From: Dinoroseobacter sp034111085
GTDB taxonomy: Bacteria; Pseudomonadota; Alphaproteobacteria; Rhodobacterales; Rhodobacteraceae
Assembly (NCBI GenBank): GCA_034111085.1
Contig: JAWUXZ010000031.1
Location: 53,050-117,049, forward strand
DNA length: 64,000 nt
Direction: 5' to 3'
Both the position numbers and the translations under genes were made by a program. How positions within the stretch are numbered: position 1 is the stretch's first letter; each line of letters opens with the position of its first letter. The notes under the pieces are model-generated. The model was not told the DNA's origin. It worked only from the letters and a program-made list of their open reading frames with translations, and searched no databases. Shown here one piece after another: positions 46,662 to 55,055 of this stretch.

Positions 46662-47657
46662 CTAGAGCGGCCTCAGCGTCCCGCGCTCTACCACTTCGCA
46701 CGAGAACAGACGCGCCTCGGGGTGACGATCCGGGTCGGCCAATGCCGCCATAACCAACTCAATCGAGCTGTCGATGATCTGCTTTACCGGCTGGCGAATC
46801 GTGGTCAAGTTGATGTTCTGCCACCGCGCCATTTCCATATCATTCAGCCCAATAATACCGATGTCGCCCGGCACTGACAGACCTTCTGTCTGGATCGCGC
46901 TGAGCGCGCCGATCGACAACACATCGTCGCCGCAGAAATACGCCTCAGCCGGTTTGGATTTCAACAGGCGCAGCATCTCGACGCGCCCGGCGGCAAACGA
47001 ATAGGCAGTGGCATAGCTTTCGCTGACCTCGACGCCTTCGGCTTGGCGCAGGACCTCCAAAAACCCCGCGCGCCTGTCGATTGTGGAGGTAGCTTCACGC
47101 GGCCCACCCAGCAGTCCGATGCTGGTATAGCCGCGCGCCAGCAGCGTGCGCGCCGCCATGCGTCCGCATTCAACGTTATCAATACCGACGACATGGACAT
47201 GGGGCGCGCTGGCAAAGCGACCGAACGAATGCACCACCGGGATGCGCGCGTCGCAGAACGCCTTGGCAAACTCCGCAGGTAGGGTCGAGGACGCCACAAT
47301 GACGCCGTCCACAGAATACTGGCGCAGCATACGCATGGAATTCTCGGGGTCCGTCTCGTTGGTCAGGTTCACCAACAAGGGACGCAAGCCCCGGTCTTGC
47401 AGGCTGCGGGTGAACAGATCGAACACCTCCAGAAACAGCGGGTTGTGGAAGTTGTTAGAGATCAGACCGATCAGCTTGGTGCGTCCGGTGGTCAGTGACG
47501 AGGCCAGCGCGTTTGGACTATAGCCAAGTTCCTTGGCGGCCTTCTCGACTTTCTTGCGGGTCTTGGCCGAAACCGATGCCCCTTCGGTGAATGCACGAGA
47601 CACGGCAGACCGGGACACTCCGGCGCGGGCGGCAACCTCTTTCAACGTGATCGACAC
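46662..47657 (-). CDS. LacI-family repressor, probable regulator of the iol genes
   Basis: A 331-residue LacI-type repressor: HTH TLKEVAARAGVSRSAVSRAFT, hinge, and a sugar-binding effector domain (LISNNFHNPLFLEVFDLFTR, GIDNVECGRMAARTL, GLNDMEMARWQNINLTTIRQ). The recognition-helix and operator logic fit the TTGCAACCGGTTGCAA palindrome, found 62 bases before its own start and again before the iol operons. The start is the ATG at 47657. Confidence 0.9.
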   Translation of the reverse strand: MSITLKEVAARAGVSRSAVSRAFTEGASVSAKTRKKVEKAAKELGYSPNALASSLTTGRTKLIGLISNNFHNPLFLEVFDLFTRSLQDRGLRPLLVNLTNETDPENSMRMLRQYSVDGVIVASSTLPAEFAKAFCDARIPVVHSFGRFASAPHVHVVGIDNVECGRMAARTLLARGYTSIGLLGGPREATSTIDRRAGFLEVLRQAEGVEVSESYATAYSFAAGRVEMLRLLKSKPAEAYFCGDDVLSIGALSAIQTEGLSVPGDIGIIGLNDMEMARWQNINLTTIRQPVKQIIDSSIELVMAALADPDRHPEARLFSCEVVERGTLRPL

Positions 47658-47719
47658 AGGCGTTCCCCTCAGCTTTCATAGGACATAGGCGAGGACGCCC
47701 AAAATGTGAAACTCGTTTT

Positions 47720-47735
47720 TTGCAACCGGTTGCAT
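47720..47735. promoter_or_regulatory. LacI operator (second copy of the TTGCAACCGGTTGCA palindrome)
   Basis: TTGCAACCGGTTGCAT contains a perfect 14-bp palindrome (47721-47734) identical to the core at 43433. It lies between the divergent lacI gene (start 47657) and the sugar binding protein gene (47821), so it can control both. Confidence 0.85.
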
Positions 47736-47820
47736 TATGAATGGCCATGTGCTTTGTTCATACGGTGAGACGAGCAATTCGTTCGACGACCGATAGAATA
47801 ATAATGTCTGGGAGGACTCC

Positions 47821-48771
47821 ATGAACAAAGTATTTAAGTCGCTCGCGGTGGGCGCGGCACTTCTGGCCGCTCCGTTCGCAGCCCATGCCGATGGTCACGG
47901 CGATGACCTCACCTATGTGCTTGTCAGCCATGCGCCAGATAGCGACAGCTGGTGGAACACTATCAAGAACGGTTTGGCGCTTGCAGGCGACCAAATGGGC
48001 GTTACGGTCGAGTACCGCAACCCACCCACCGGCGACCTTGCAGACATGGCCCGCATCATCGAGCAGGCAGTTGCATCCAGCCCCAACGGCATCATCACGA
48101 CGCTGTCGGACTATGACGTGCTCAGAGGCCCAATCATGGACGCGGTTGCCAGCGGCATCGATGTCATCATCATGAACTCGGGTACGCCAGATCAGGCGCG
48201 CGAAGTTGGTGCGCTGATGTATGTTGGCCAGCCAGAGTATGACGCAGGCTTCGCAGCCGGTCAGCGTGCAGCAGGCGACGGTATTGCCAGCTTCTTGTGC
48301 GTAAACCACTACATCTCCAGCCCATCCTCAACCGAGCGTTGCCAAGGCTTCGCAGACGGTCTGGGTGTTGATCTGGCCAACCAGATGATCGATTCCGGCC
48401 AAGACCCTGCCGAGATCAAAAACCGTGTGCTGGCCTACCTTTCGGCCAACCCTGAGACCGACGCTGTCCTGACCCTCGGCCCGACATCCGCAGACCCAAC
48501 TCTGCTGGCGCTGGACGAAAACGGCATGGCCGGTGACATCTACTTCGGCACGTTCGATTTGGGTGAAGAGATCGTCAAAGGCATCAAAGCCGGCGTGATC
48601 AACTGGGGTATCGACCAGCAGCCATTCCTGCAGGCATATCTTCCAGTTGTCGTGATGGCCAACTACCACCGCTACGGCGTTCTGCCCGGCAACAACATCA
48701 ACTCCGGCCCCGGTTTCGTAACCGCAGACGGTCTTGAGTTGGTCGAGAAGTTCGCAGGCGAATTCCGCTAA
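47821..48771 (+). CDS. Inositol-type sugar ABC transporter substrate-binding protein
   Basis: A 316-residue periplasmic binding protein with signal peptide (MNKVFKSLAVGAALLAAPFA, cleavage after AHA). It is of the Peripla_BP_4 type (YVLVSHAPDSDSWWNTIKNG, DYDVLRGPIMDAVASGIDVI). The ribosome-binding site is GGGAGGACTCC. Its placement in the iol LacI regulon suggests an inositol ligand. A hairpin separates it from the permease. Confidence 0.9.
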   Translation: MNKVFKSLAVGAALLAAPFAAHADGHGDDLTYVLVSHAPDSDSWWNTIKNGLALAGDQMGVTVEYRNPPTGDLADMARIIEQAVASSPNGIITTLSDYDVLRGPIMDAVASGIDVIIMNSGTPDQAREVGALMYVGQPEYDAGFAAGQRAAGDGIASFLCVNHYISSPSSTERCQGFADGLGVDLANQMIDSGQDPAEIKNRVLAYLSANPETDAVLTLGPTSADPTLLALDENGMAGDIYFGTFDLGEEIVKGIKAGVINWGIDQQPFLQAYLPVVVMANYHRYGVLPGNNINSGPGFVTADGLELVEKFAGEFR

Positions 48772-48782
48772 ACTAAAGCTTG

Positions 48783-48822
48783 GGGGCGGCGTCGATACAA
48801 AGACGCCGCCCCGATTCCGTTT
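48783..48822 (+). terminator. Hairpin between binding protein and permease genes
   Basis: GGGGCGGCGTC (48783-48793) pairs perfectly over 11 bp with GACGCCGCCCC (48802-48812), with an 8-base loop, then GATTCCGTTTT. It resembles a rho-independent terminator that limits read-through into the permease and ATPase, as in the other importer at 31018. Confidence 0.7.
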
Positions 48823-48852
48823 TAAATGAACGCTGAGGGGGGCGAACCAGCC

Positions 48853-49971
48853 ATGTCTACCAACACACCCGAAATTGCCGACGAACGCATCAAAGAGACG
48901 TCGCGGTTCCGGCAAGCAATGATTCGTCCCGAGCTTGGGGGCATTGTCGGCACCATCGCCGTCTTCACATTTTTCCTTATATTCGCCTTTGACAGCGGCA
49001 TGTTTAACGCACAGGGCGTGATTAACTGGTCCGTGGTTTAGGCGCAATTTATGATAATTTCCGTGGGTGCTTGCCTGCTGATGATCGCGGGCGAGTTTGA
49101 TCTGAGCGTCGGCTCGATGATCGGCTTTGCAGGTATGCTGATTGCCATTTTCGGCGTGACGATGGGCTGGCCCATGTGGATCGCCATCGTTGTGACCTTT
49201 GCGATTTGCGTTTCCATTGGCGGGCTGAACGGGCTCATCTGTATCCGAACCGGGCTTCCGAGTTTCATTGTGACACTTGCGTTCCTGTTCATCTTGCGCG
49301 GCTTCACAATCTTCCTGCCACAAACGATCGAACGCAAAACCATCATTGGTGGCATCCGCGAGGCGGCTGAGGGCGATTGGCTCGGCGCGATGTTTGGCGG
49401 CAAGATCCTTGGCGGCTTCTTTCAGTGGTTGGGCGATGTGGGCATCATTGGTGTATTCACGCGCGGCAACCGAGCGGGCGAAGCGGTCGTGGACGGCATT
49501 CCGATGTTGATCGTATGGGCGATTGCCCTCGTGATCTTCGGCCACATCCTTTTGACCAAAACTAAGTTCGGCAACTGGATCTTCGCCAGCGGTGGCGACG
49601 CCGAAGCGGCCCGCAATTCGGGCGTTCCAGTGAACAAGGTCAAGGTTTTGATGTTCATGTTCACCGCCTTCTGCGCGACGGTCTTTGCCACCTGTCAGGT
49701 GATGGAGTTCGGCTCGGCCGGTGCGGATCGTGGTCTTCTGAAAGAGTTTGAGGCGATCATTGCCGTGGTTATCGGCGGCGCACTTCTGACCGGCGGCTAT
49801 GGCTCTGTAATCGGGGCAGCACTTGGTGCGCTGATCTTCGGCGTCGTCCAGCAGGGATTATTCTTTGCAGGCGTTGAAAGCTCGCTGTTCCGGGTTTTCC
49901 TTGGCGTAATCTTGCTGGGTGCTGTGATCCTGAACACCTATATTCGTCGCATGATCACGGGGGAGCGTTGA
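48853..49971 (+). pseudogene. Sugar ABC transporter permease, interrupted by an in-frame TAG
   Basis: An RbsC-type permease of about 372 residues that would be intact except for one TAG at 49039-49041 (codon 63). Before it lies the N-terminal segment with the first membrane helix (GGIVGTIAVFTFFLIFAF); after it, in the same frame, AQFMIISVGACLLMIAGEFDLSVGS and the rest of a normal permease, including GGALLTGGYGSVIGAALGALI. TCG to TAG would be a single base change. Restart is possible at the ATG at 49051, with AGG at 49040-49042 as a weak ribosome-binding site, giving a two-piece protein. It may also be a sequencing error or read-through. The start chosen is 48853, after GAGGGGGG. Confidence 0.8.
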
Positions 49972-49972
49972 T

Positions 49973-50767
49973 ATGACCGCGCAATCAGACAACACGCCGA
50001 TCATTCAAATGAAGAATATCGAGAAACACTTCGGCGCGGTCATCGCGCTGGCCGGTGTGTCCATCGATATTCTGCCAGGCGAATGTCACTGCCTTCTCGG
50101 CGATAACGGCGCTGGCAAGTCGACTTTCATCAAAACCATGTCAGGTGTCCACGCTCCGACCAAGGGCGAGATCATCTTTGAAGGCACACCGATGAACTTC
50201 GCTGATCCGCGCGACGCTATGGAGGCAGGCATTGCGACTGTCCACCAGCACCTTGCGATGATCCCGCTAATGTCGGTCAGCCGCAACTTTTTCATGGGCA
50301 ACGAGCCCACGAAGAAGATAGCGGGGATTTCGTTCTTCGACAAAGAACACGCTGATTCTGCGACCATGGAGGCGATGCGCAAGATGGGCATCAACCTGCG
50401 CGGTCCCGATCAGGCCGTGGGCACTTTGTCGGGCGGCGAGCGTCAAACTGTGGCGATCTCACGCGCAGTCCATTTTGGTGCGAAGGTGCTGATCTTGGAC
50501 GAGCCGACCTCTGCACTTGGTGTGCGCCAGACCTCTAACGTGCTGGCGACTATCGACAAGGTCCGCAAGCAGGGCGTCGCCGTGGTCTTTATCACCCACA
50601 ACGTGCGTCACGCTTTGGCTGTGGGGGACCGGTTTACGGTGCTCAATCGCGGCAAAACCCTTGGAACGGCAGAGCGCGGCCAGATCACCCCCGAAGAGCT
50701 GCAAGACATGATGGCCGGCGGTCAGGAAATGGCGAAGCTTGAAGGTTCGCTCGGCGGTACAGTATGA
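49973..50767 (+). CDS. Sugar ABC transporter ATP-binding protein (single ATPase domain)
   Basis: A 264-residue ATPase with Walker A GDNGAGKST, Q-loop VHQHLAMIP, signature LSGGERQT, Walker B VLILDEPTSALG and the switch histidine FITHNVRHA. It has one NBD, unlike the double one at 31081, so it belongs to the single-domain class that pairs with a permease dimer. It starts one base after the permease stop. Confidence 0.92.
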   Translation: MTAQSDNTPIIQMKNIEKHFGAVIALAGVSIDILPGECHCLLGDNGAGKSTFIKTMSGVHAPTKGEIIFEGTPMNFADPRDAMEAGIATVHQHLAMIPLMSVSRNFFMGNEPTKKIAGISFFDKEHADSATMEAMRKMGINLRGPDQAVGTLSGGERQTVAISRAVHFGAKVLILDEPTSALGVRQTSNVLATIDKVRKQGVAVVFITHNVRHALAVGDRFTVLNRGKTLGTAERGQITPEELQDMMAGGQEMAKLEGSLGGTV

Positions 50768-50783
50768 CACCTCGGGTGGCGCA

Positions 50784-50996
50784 ATGAGCGGGCGTCGCAA
50801 TCCTGCGCTCGATCTGCGCCACCCGTTCTTTTTGCCCAAGTGGCGACGGGTGGCCGTGATCGCGGCGCTCGCGTTCTGGACTTGGGTTGAGATCACGCAA
50901 GGCAACCCATTCTGGGCCATGCTCGTCGGCGGGATCGGCATTTATGCGATCTACGTTTTCTTCTTCGATTTCGTGCTGCCGGACGACGAGCACTAG
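50784..50996 (+). CDS. Small membrane protein of unknown function
   Basis: A 70-residue protein with two hydrophobic segments (VAVIAALAFWTWVEI, AMLVGGIGIYAIYVFFFDFVL) joined by a short loop. An earlier in-frame start exists at 50739, but the ATG at 50784 follows the ATPase stop by 16 bases. It sits between the importer ATPase and iolB, so it may be an accessory part of the importer. I do not recognise a family. Confidence 0.6.
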   Translation: MSGRRNPALDLRHPFFLPKWRRVAVIAALAFWTWVEITQGNPFWAMLVGGIGIYAIYVFFFDFVLPDDEH

Positions 50997-51023
50997 CAGC
51001 GCCCCAACTTGTCGAGACCTGCA

Positions 51024-51833
51024 ATGCCCAATCTCAAACGCTCTGCAATTGGCGCCTCAGGCAAGGTCCATGACATCACGCCTGAAAGCGCAGATTGGGC
51101 CTATGTGGGCTTCGGCCTCTACCACCTAAGTGCCGGCGAGAGCGCGTCTGAGCTGACTGCCGATCGCGAGGTGATCCTTGTGCTGGTCGAGGGCAAGGCG
51201 AACGTCACCGCCGCCGGGCAAAACTTCGGCGAGATGGGCGCGCGCATGTCGGTATTTGAGAAATCCGCGCCGCATTGCCTTTATGTGCCCGGAGCTGCGC
51301 AGTGGAGCGCGAAGGCCACCACCGATTGCGTGCTCGCAGTCTGCTCGGCCCCCGCGAAGGGTGACTATCCGGTCCAACGCCTCGGCCCCGACGGCATTGA
51401 CCTGACCCCGCGCGGCAAAGGCCAGAACACTCGCTATATCAACAACATCGCCATGGAAGGGCGCGACGTGGCGGGCAGCTTGCTGGTCACTGAAGTGTTC
51501 ACGCCACCGGGCAACTGGTCGTCCTATCCCAGCCACCGCCATGACGAAGACGACTTCCCAAACATGACCTATCTCGAAGAGACGTATTACCACCGCCTCA
51601 ACCCCGCCCAAGGCTTCGGGGTGCAGCGGGTCTATACCGAAGACGGCACGCTCGACGAGACGATGGCCGTCAAGAATGGCGACGTCGTGCTGGTGCCTAA
51701 AGGGCATCACCCGTGCGCAGCACCTTACGGCTATGAGTTGTATTACCTGAACGTTATGGCGGGCCCCCTGCGAAAATGGCGGTTCAAGAACGATCCGGCA
51801 CATGACTGGATCGCCCAGCGCGACGCTGACTAG
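51024..51833 (+). CDS. iolB: IolB, 5-deoxy-glucuronate isomerase (second, more canonical copy)
   Basis: A 269-residue double-cupin IolB with the family blocks ADREVILVLVEGKA, YINNIAMEGRDVAGSLLVTEVFTPPGNW, the metal site YPSHRHDEDD, EETYYHRL and VLVPKGHHPCAAPYGYELYYLNVMAG. It resembles Bacillus/enterobacterial IolB more than the copy at 39638 does. I use the ATG at 51024; a TTG at 51009 is less likely. Its stop overlaps the stop of the convergent lacI gene. Confidence 0.92.
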   Translation: MPNLKRSAIGASGKVHDITPESADWAYVGFGLYHLSAGESASELTADREVILVLVEGKANVTAAGQNFGEMGARMSVFEKSAPHCLYVPGAAQWSAKATTDCVLAVCSAPAKGDYPVQRLGPDGIDLTPRGKGQNTRYINNIAMEGRDVAGSLLVTEVFTPPGNWSSYPSHRHDEDDFPNMTYLEETYYHRLNPAQGFGVQRVYTEDGTLDETMAVKNGDVVLVPKGHHPCAAPYGYELYYLNVMAGPLRKWRFKNDPAHDWIAQRDAD

Positions 51834-52837
51834 GCGGGTAAGTTGTAGGGTGTGACTACCTGAATATCGCTTGGCCCGGCCCAATCTTGCTGCGCAAGGA
51901 GGCGGTGGTGACGCGCGATGGCTTGGAACGCATTGCGCATGTCGGTGACAAGGTCGTGATGCAACACAAAACTGATCTTCCCGGCCTCTAGCAAACGACG
52001 GTTCTCAGCGTCTAAATCATGGGCCACGAACGGCAGCCCTGCATGACCTGCGGCCTCTAGCGCATCTAGAATGGCCGCATTCCCACCGCCCATAGAATAG
52101 ACCGCGTCTATACGCTGTCCGTCCTGCAACAGATGTTCCAACTGGGCGCTGGTGTGCAAAGACAGCCCAGCCCCGCCGCTCAGGTCGATCCGTTTGCAGC
52201 GCGCGGGCAACGTGGCGGCAAAGGCATCAAAGCGCTCAGCTTCGCCATAGAAACTCTCGTGACTGCGACTGGTCAGGACCGTGCCTTCGTCCGGCAAGAG
52301 CTGTCCGATCAGGTAGGCAGCCGTGCGCCCGGCATTGGCATTATCAAGGCCCGCATAGGCGAAGCAGCCGGCACCAGGAAGGTCCGTGACCAGCGTCACC
52401 ACCGGAATACCCGCCGAGATCATGTCGGCAACGGCCGAGCGGATCATGTCGGTATTGCGGGCCTTCAGGCAAACACCTTGGCTGCCGCGCTTGATCACGC
52501 GCCGAATGGCAGCGGCCACCTCGGCGTCATCCATGACCTCTTGGAATATGAAGCGCGGCCTGAACACACCAACACTGATCTGGGGTAATACATGCTCCAC
52601 CGCTCTACGGATCTCGCGGCTGAACCGAACCGGCGCCTCAACGATGATATCCACAAACAACCGCCGTCCGCGTGCAGCGAGCTGGCCCTGTTGATCTTCA
52701 AGCTCACAGATCGCAGCCGCAACCCGGCTACGGGTCAACGCGCTGACATGGGCGCGCTCGTTCAGAACCCGGTCGACCGTTGCTGTGCCAAGCCCAGCCT
52801 GACGGGCAATTTCTTTGATCGGAAAGCGGTGCATCAT
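51830..52837 (-). CDS. LacI-family regulator, divergent from the PhyH oxygenase
   Basis: A LacI-type regulator of about 335 residues with HTH FPIKEIARQAGLGTATVDRVLNERA and a type I periplasmic-like effector domain. Like the regulator at 24067 it has the TVDR recognition variant. Two ATG codons in a row (52837 and 52834) are possible starts; neither has a good ribosome-binding site, and the tandem repeat at 52838 abuts them. It probably controls the PhyH oxygenase gene at 52918. Confidence 0.82.
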   Translation of the reverse strand: MMHRFPIKEIARQAGLGTATVDRVLNERAHVSALTRSRVAAAICELEDQQGQLAARGRRLFVDIIVEAPVRFSREIRRAVEHVLPQISVGVFRPRFIFQEVMDDAEVAAAIRRVIKRGSQGVCLKARNTDMIRSAVADMISAGIPVVTLVTDLPGAGCFAYAGLDNANAGRTAAYLIGQLLPDEGTVLTSRSHESFYGEAERFDAFAATLPARCKRIDLSGGAGLSLHTSAQLEHLLQDGQRIDAVYSMGGGNAAILDALEAAGHAGLPFVAHDLDAENRRLLEAGKISFVLHHDLVTDMRNAFQAIARHHRLLAQQDWAGPSDIQVVTPYNLPA

Positions 52838-52855
52838 TGATGTGTTATTGATGTG
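52838..52855. repeat. Tandem TGATGTG repeat, candidate operator
   Basis: TGATGTG lies at 52838-52844 and again at 52849-52855, with an 11-base period. It is the only structure in the 80 bases between the LacI and PhyH start codons, and the same heptamer is duplicated at 23955-23974 (minus strand) in front of mocD and another TVDR-type LacI. Confidence 0.55.
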
Positions 52856-52917
52856 TTTTGCATTCCCGCACAAGCTGGCACTGCGCTAGGCTGCGTGTAG
52901 ATTGACAGGAGTGCAAA

Positions 52918-54099
52918 ATGGACCGGAACACTGAAAACAGCAGCGGGTACTACGACCCTGAGACCTGCGATTTGGGCGAATTTGCCAAGCTCGTCACGCA
53001 ATCGGTTGACCTGACCCGTTTTCCGCATGCGAGCGGGGCGCCGAGCAATGTCCCGGTTTACGAGGCGGACCTGCTTGAGAACGCTCTAGCAACCCCTCAG
53101 ACACGGCGTGGGATCATGGCGGAATGGGCCGAGATTCTACACTCAGGGGCAGGCGTATTTGTGCTGAAGGGGGCGTGCCAAGACCTTGATGCACTTGATG
53201 CTGCCACTGGAATTTATGAGCAGATTATAGAGGCGGAAACAGCCGCGAATGGGGGTGGGGCTGATCATTTTGCGACCGCAGGCTCTAATGATCGGATTTG
53301 GAACGCGCTCCAAAAGCTCTGTCTGGCCGCCCCCGATGTGTTCGCGCGCTACTTCGCAAATCCGTCAATTGATGCGGCATGCGAGGCGTGGCTGGGACCA
53401 AACTACCAGATGACAGCGCAAGTGAACCTCGTGCATCCGGGCGGACAGGCGCAAAAGGCGCACCGCGACTACCATCTGGGGTTCCAGACAGCCGAGGTCA
53501 GCGCCGAGTATCCGGCCCATGTTCATGATCTATCGCCGCTGATGACGCTCCAAGGCGGGATCGCGCATTGCGATATTCCGATCGAGAGCGGTCCAACGAA
53601 GTTCCTGCCGTTCTCGCAACTCTATCGGCGCGGTTACGCTGCATGGCGGCGCGAAGATTTCCGCGACCATTTTGAGGAAAACTATATCCAAGTCGCACTC
53701 GAAAAAGGCGACGCCGTATTTTTTAGCCCCGCCTTGTTCCACGCGGCCGGATCGAACAGCACGGAGAATGTTCACCGCATGGTCAACCTGCTTCAGGTCT
53801 CCTCACCCTTCGGGCGGGCCATGGAAACCGTGAACCGCACGGTGATGTGCAAGGCCGTTTTCCCCGCGCTTCGCGAGATCTATGCGCAGGGCCGGTTGAG
53901 CGATGCCGAATTGGAGGCGGTTTTGGGCGCTGTCGCCGAAGGCTATTCCTTCCCCACAAACCTTGATCGCGATCCTCCTGTCGCAGGTTTGGCCCCTGTG
54001 ACCCAAAAGGAAATCTTGCGCAAGGCAGTGTTGGAGCACCAAGCCGAGGACACATTGTTCGGTGTTCTTGACGCTTTGACCGATCGCCAACGGGCATAG
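52918..54099 (+). CDS. PhyH-family Fe(II)/2-oxoglutarate oxygenase
   Basis: A 393-residue phytanoyl-CoA dioxygenase-type enzyme. The iron triad is visible as His182 and Asp184 (KAHRDYH) and His275 (LFHAAG), with Arg287 (VHRMVN) placed to bind 2-oxoglutarate. PhyH enzymes hydroxylate or demethylate small molecules. The substrate is not known; its position, with an adjacent LacI and the iol region, suggests a substituted cyclitol or sugar. It starts after ACAGGAGTGCAAA. Confidence 0.83.
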   Translation: MDRNTENSSGYYDPETCDLGEFAKLVTQSVDLTRFPHASGAPSNVPVYEADLLENALATPQTRRGIMAEWAEILHSGAGVFVLKGACQDLDALDAATGIYEQIIEAETAANGGGADHFATAGSNDRIWNALQKLCLAAPDVFARYFANPSIDAACEAWLGPNYQMTAQVNLVHPGGQAQKAHRDYHLGFQTAEVSAEYPAHVHDLSPLMTLQGGIAHCDIPIESGPTKFLPFSQLYRRGYAAWRREDFRDHFEENYIQVALEKGDAVFFSPALFHAAGSNSTENVHRMVNLLQVSSPFGRAMETVNRTVMCKAVFPALREIYAQGRLSDAELEAVLGAVAEGYSFPTNLDRDPPVAGLAPVTQKEILRKAVLEHQAEDTLFGVLDALTDRQRA

Positions 54100-54108
54100 C
54101 TAAGTATT

Positions 54109-54141
54109 CACTGAAGCCGTTTATTACCAATGGCTTCAGTG
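54109..54141. terminator. Hairpin between the PhyH and EamA genes
   Basis: CACTGAAGCC (54109-54118) pairs over 10 bp with GGCTTCAGTG (54132-54141), with a 13-base loop. There is no T run on the plus strand. It is probably a bidirectional terminator, because the two flanking genes are convergent. Confidence 0.5.
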
Positions 54142-54209
54142 CCCCAGCAGGTTCCGCCATTTGTGGGCTGATTTGAGCAGATCATGTCCGACCCGCCCCC
54201 TCCTGACGC

Positions 54210-55055
54210 CTAGAGCGCGAGATAGCCGATCCCGCAGAACGTGACCAAGCAACCGACCCATTGCGGCACCGTCATCGGTTCGCGCAAGAATGCCCACGCC
54301 AATACAATCGTCAGCACACCAAAAACCGAGGCCGCGACGGCTGCGTATTGCGCATCTGGCAGTCCGCCCGCCGACAAGACGCTGACGAGGGCAATGGCGT
54401 CCGCCACCCCCATCAAAAACAGCAGCGGCAGCGCGGAAAACCCGGCCCAGAAAACCTCGCCTTTGAACCACATAAGCACGACAAGCAGCGCTACGGCGAC
54501 TATCCGTGTAATCAGCGTGACCGGCAATTGTTCAGACATTTCAACGGCGATCTGGCCAACCGCAAAGGTGCCTGCAAAGCAGATCGACGCAATCAGGGCA
54601 TAAAATATCGTCGGACCCTTGGACGGCACGTCCTCGCTACGGCTGCCTGACAAAGCTGCAACGACCGAGACGCCTAGGATGATCGCAAGCACCGCGAGGA
54701 GCTGCCCCCAGCTGACATCAGCGCCCCGTATCGCTGCCCACCCAACGGAAAGGATCGGGTAACTTGCAATGATGGGTGCCACCAAACGCACGGGCCCACG
54801 CTGAAACGCAGCATAAAGCCCGAGGCTGGCCCCGAGAAACAGCGCCCCAGCAGCGACCGAGTATGCCATTGCTGCAAACGAAATTTGTGCAAACCCCGCC
54901 TCGACAGTCATCAGGCCTAGATGAAACAGCAGCCCCACGACCAGAACAGTCAGCAAAGCTGCAAGAAGCGGCACCGTCTGGCTGAGATACCTCACGCAGA
55001 TGTCATGGAAGCCCCAGGCGACCGCGGCGATCAATCCTAGGGCCAGAGCGCTCAC
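54210..55055 (-). CDS. EamA/DMT-family transporter
   Basis: A 281-residue inner-membrane protein with about ten hydrophobic segments in two EamA repeats (SALALGLIAAVAWGFHDICVRYL; FYALIASICFAGTFAVGQIAVEM). Drug/metabolite superfamily members export or import small organic molecules; the substrate is unknown. The GTG at 55055 is preceded by CGGAGC and gives the usual N-terminus. Confidence 0.82.
   Translation of the reverse strand: MSALALGLIAAVAWGFHDICVRYLSQTVPLLAALLTVLVVGLLFHLGLMTVEAGFAQISFAAMAYSVAAGALFLGASLGLYAAFQRGPVRLVAPIIASYPILSVGWAAIRGADVSWGQLLAVLAIILGVSVVAALSGSRSEDVPSKGPTIFYALIASICFAGTFAVGQIAVEMSEQLPVTLITRIVAVALLVVLMWFKGEVFWAGFSALPLLFLMGVADAIALVSVLSAGGLPDAQYAAVAASVFGVLTIVLAWAFLREPMTVPQWVGCLVTFCGIGYLAL

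Noticed and set aside
48328..49545. A 405-codon open frame on the minus strand opposite the binding protein and permease
   Set aside because: The sequence has no domain and is explained by the two transporter genes; it is unlikely to be a reason for the TAG in the permease.
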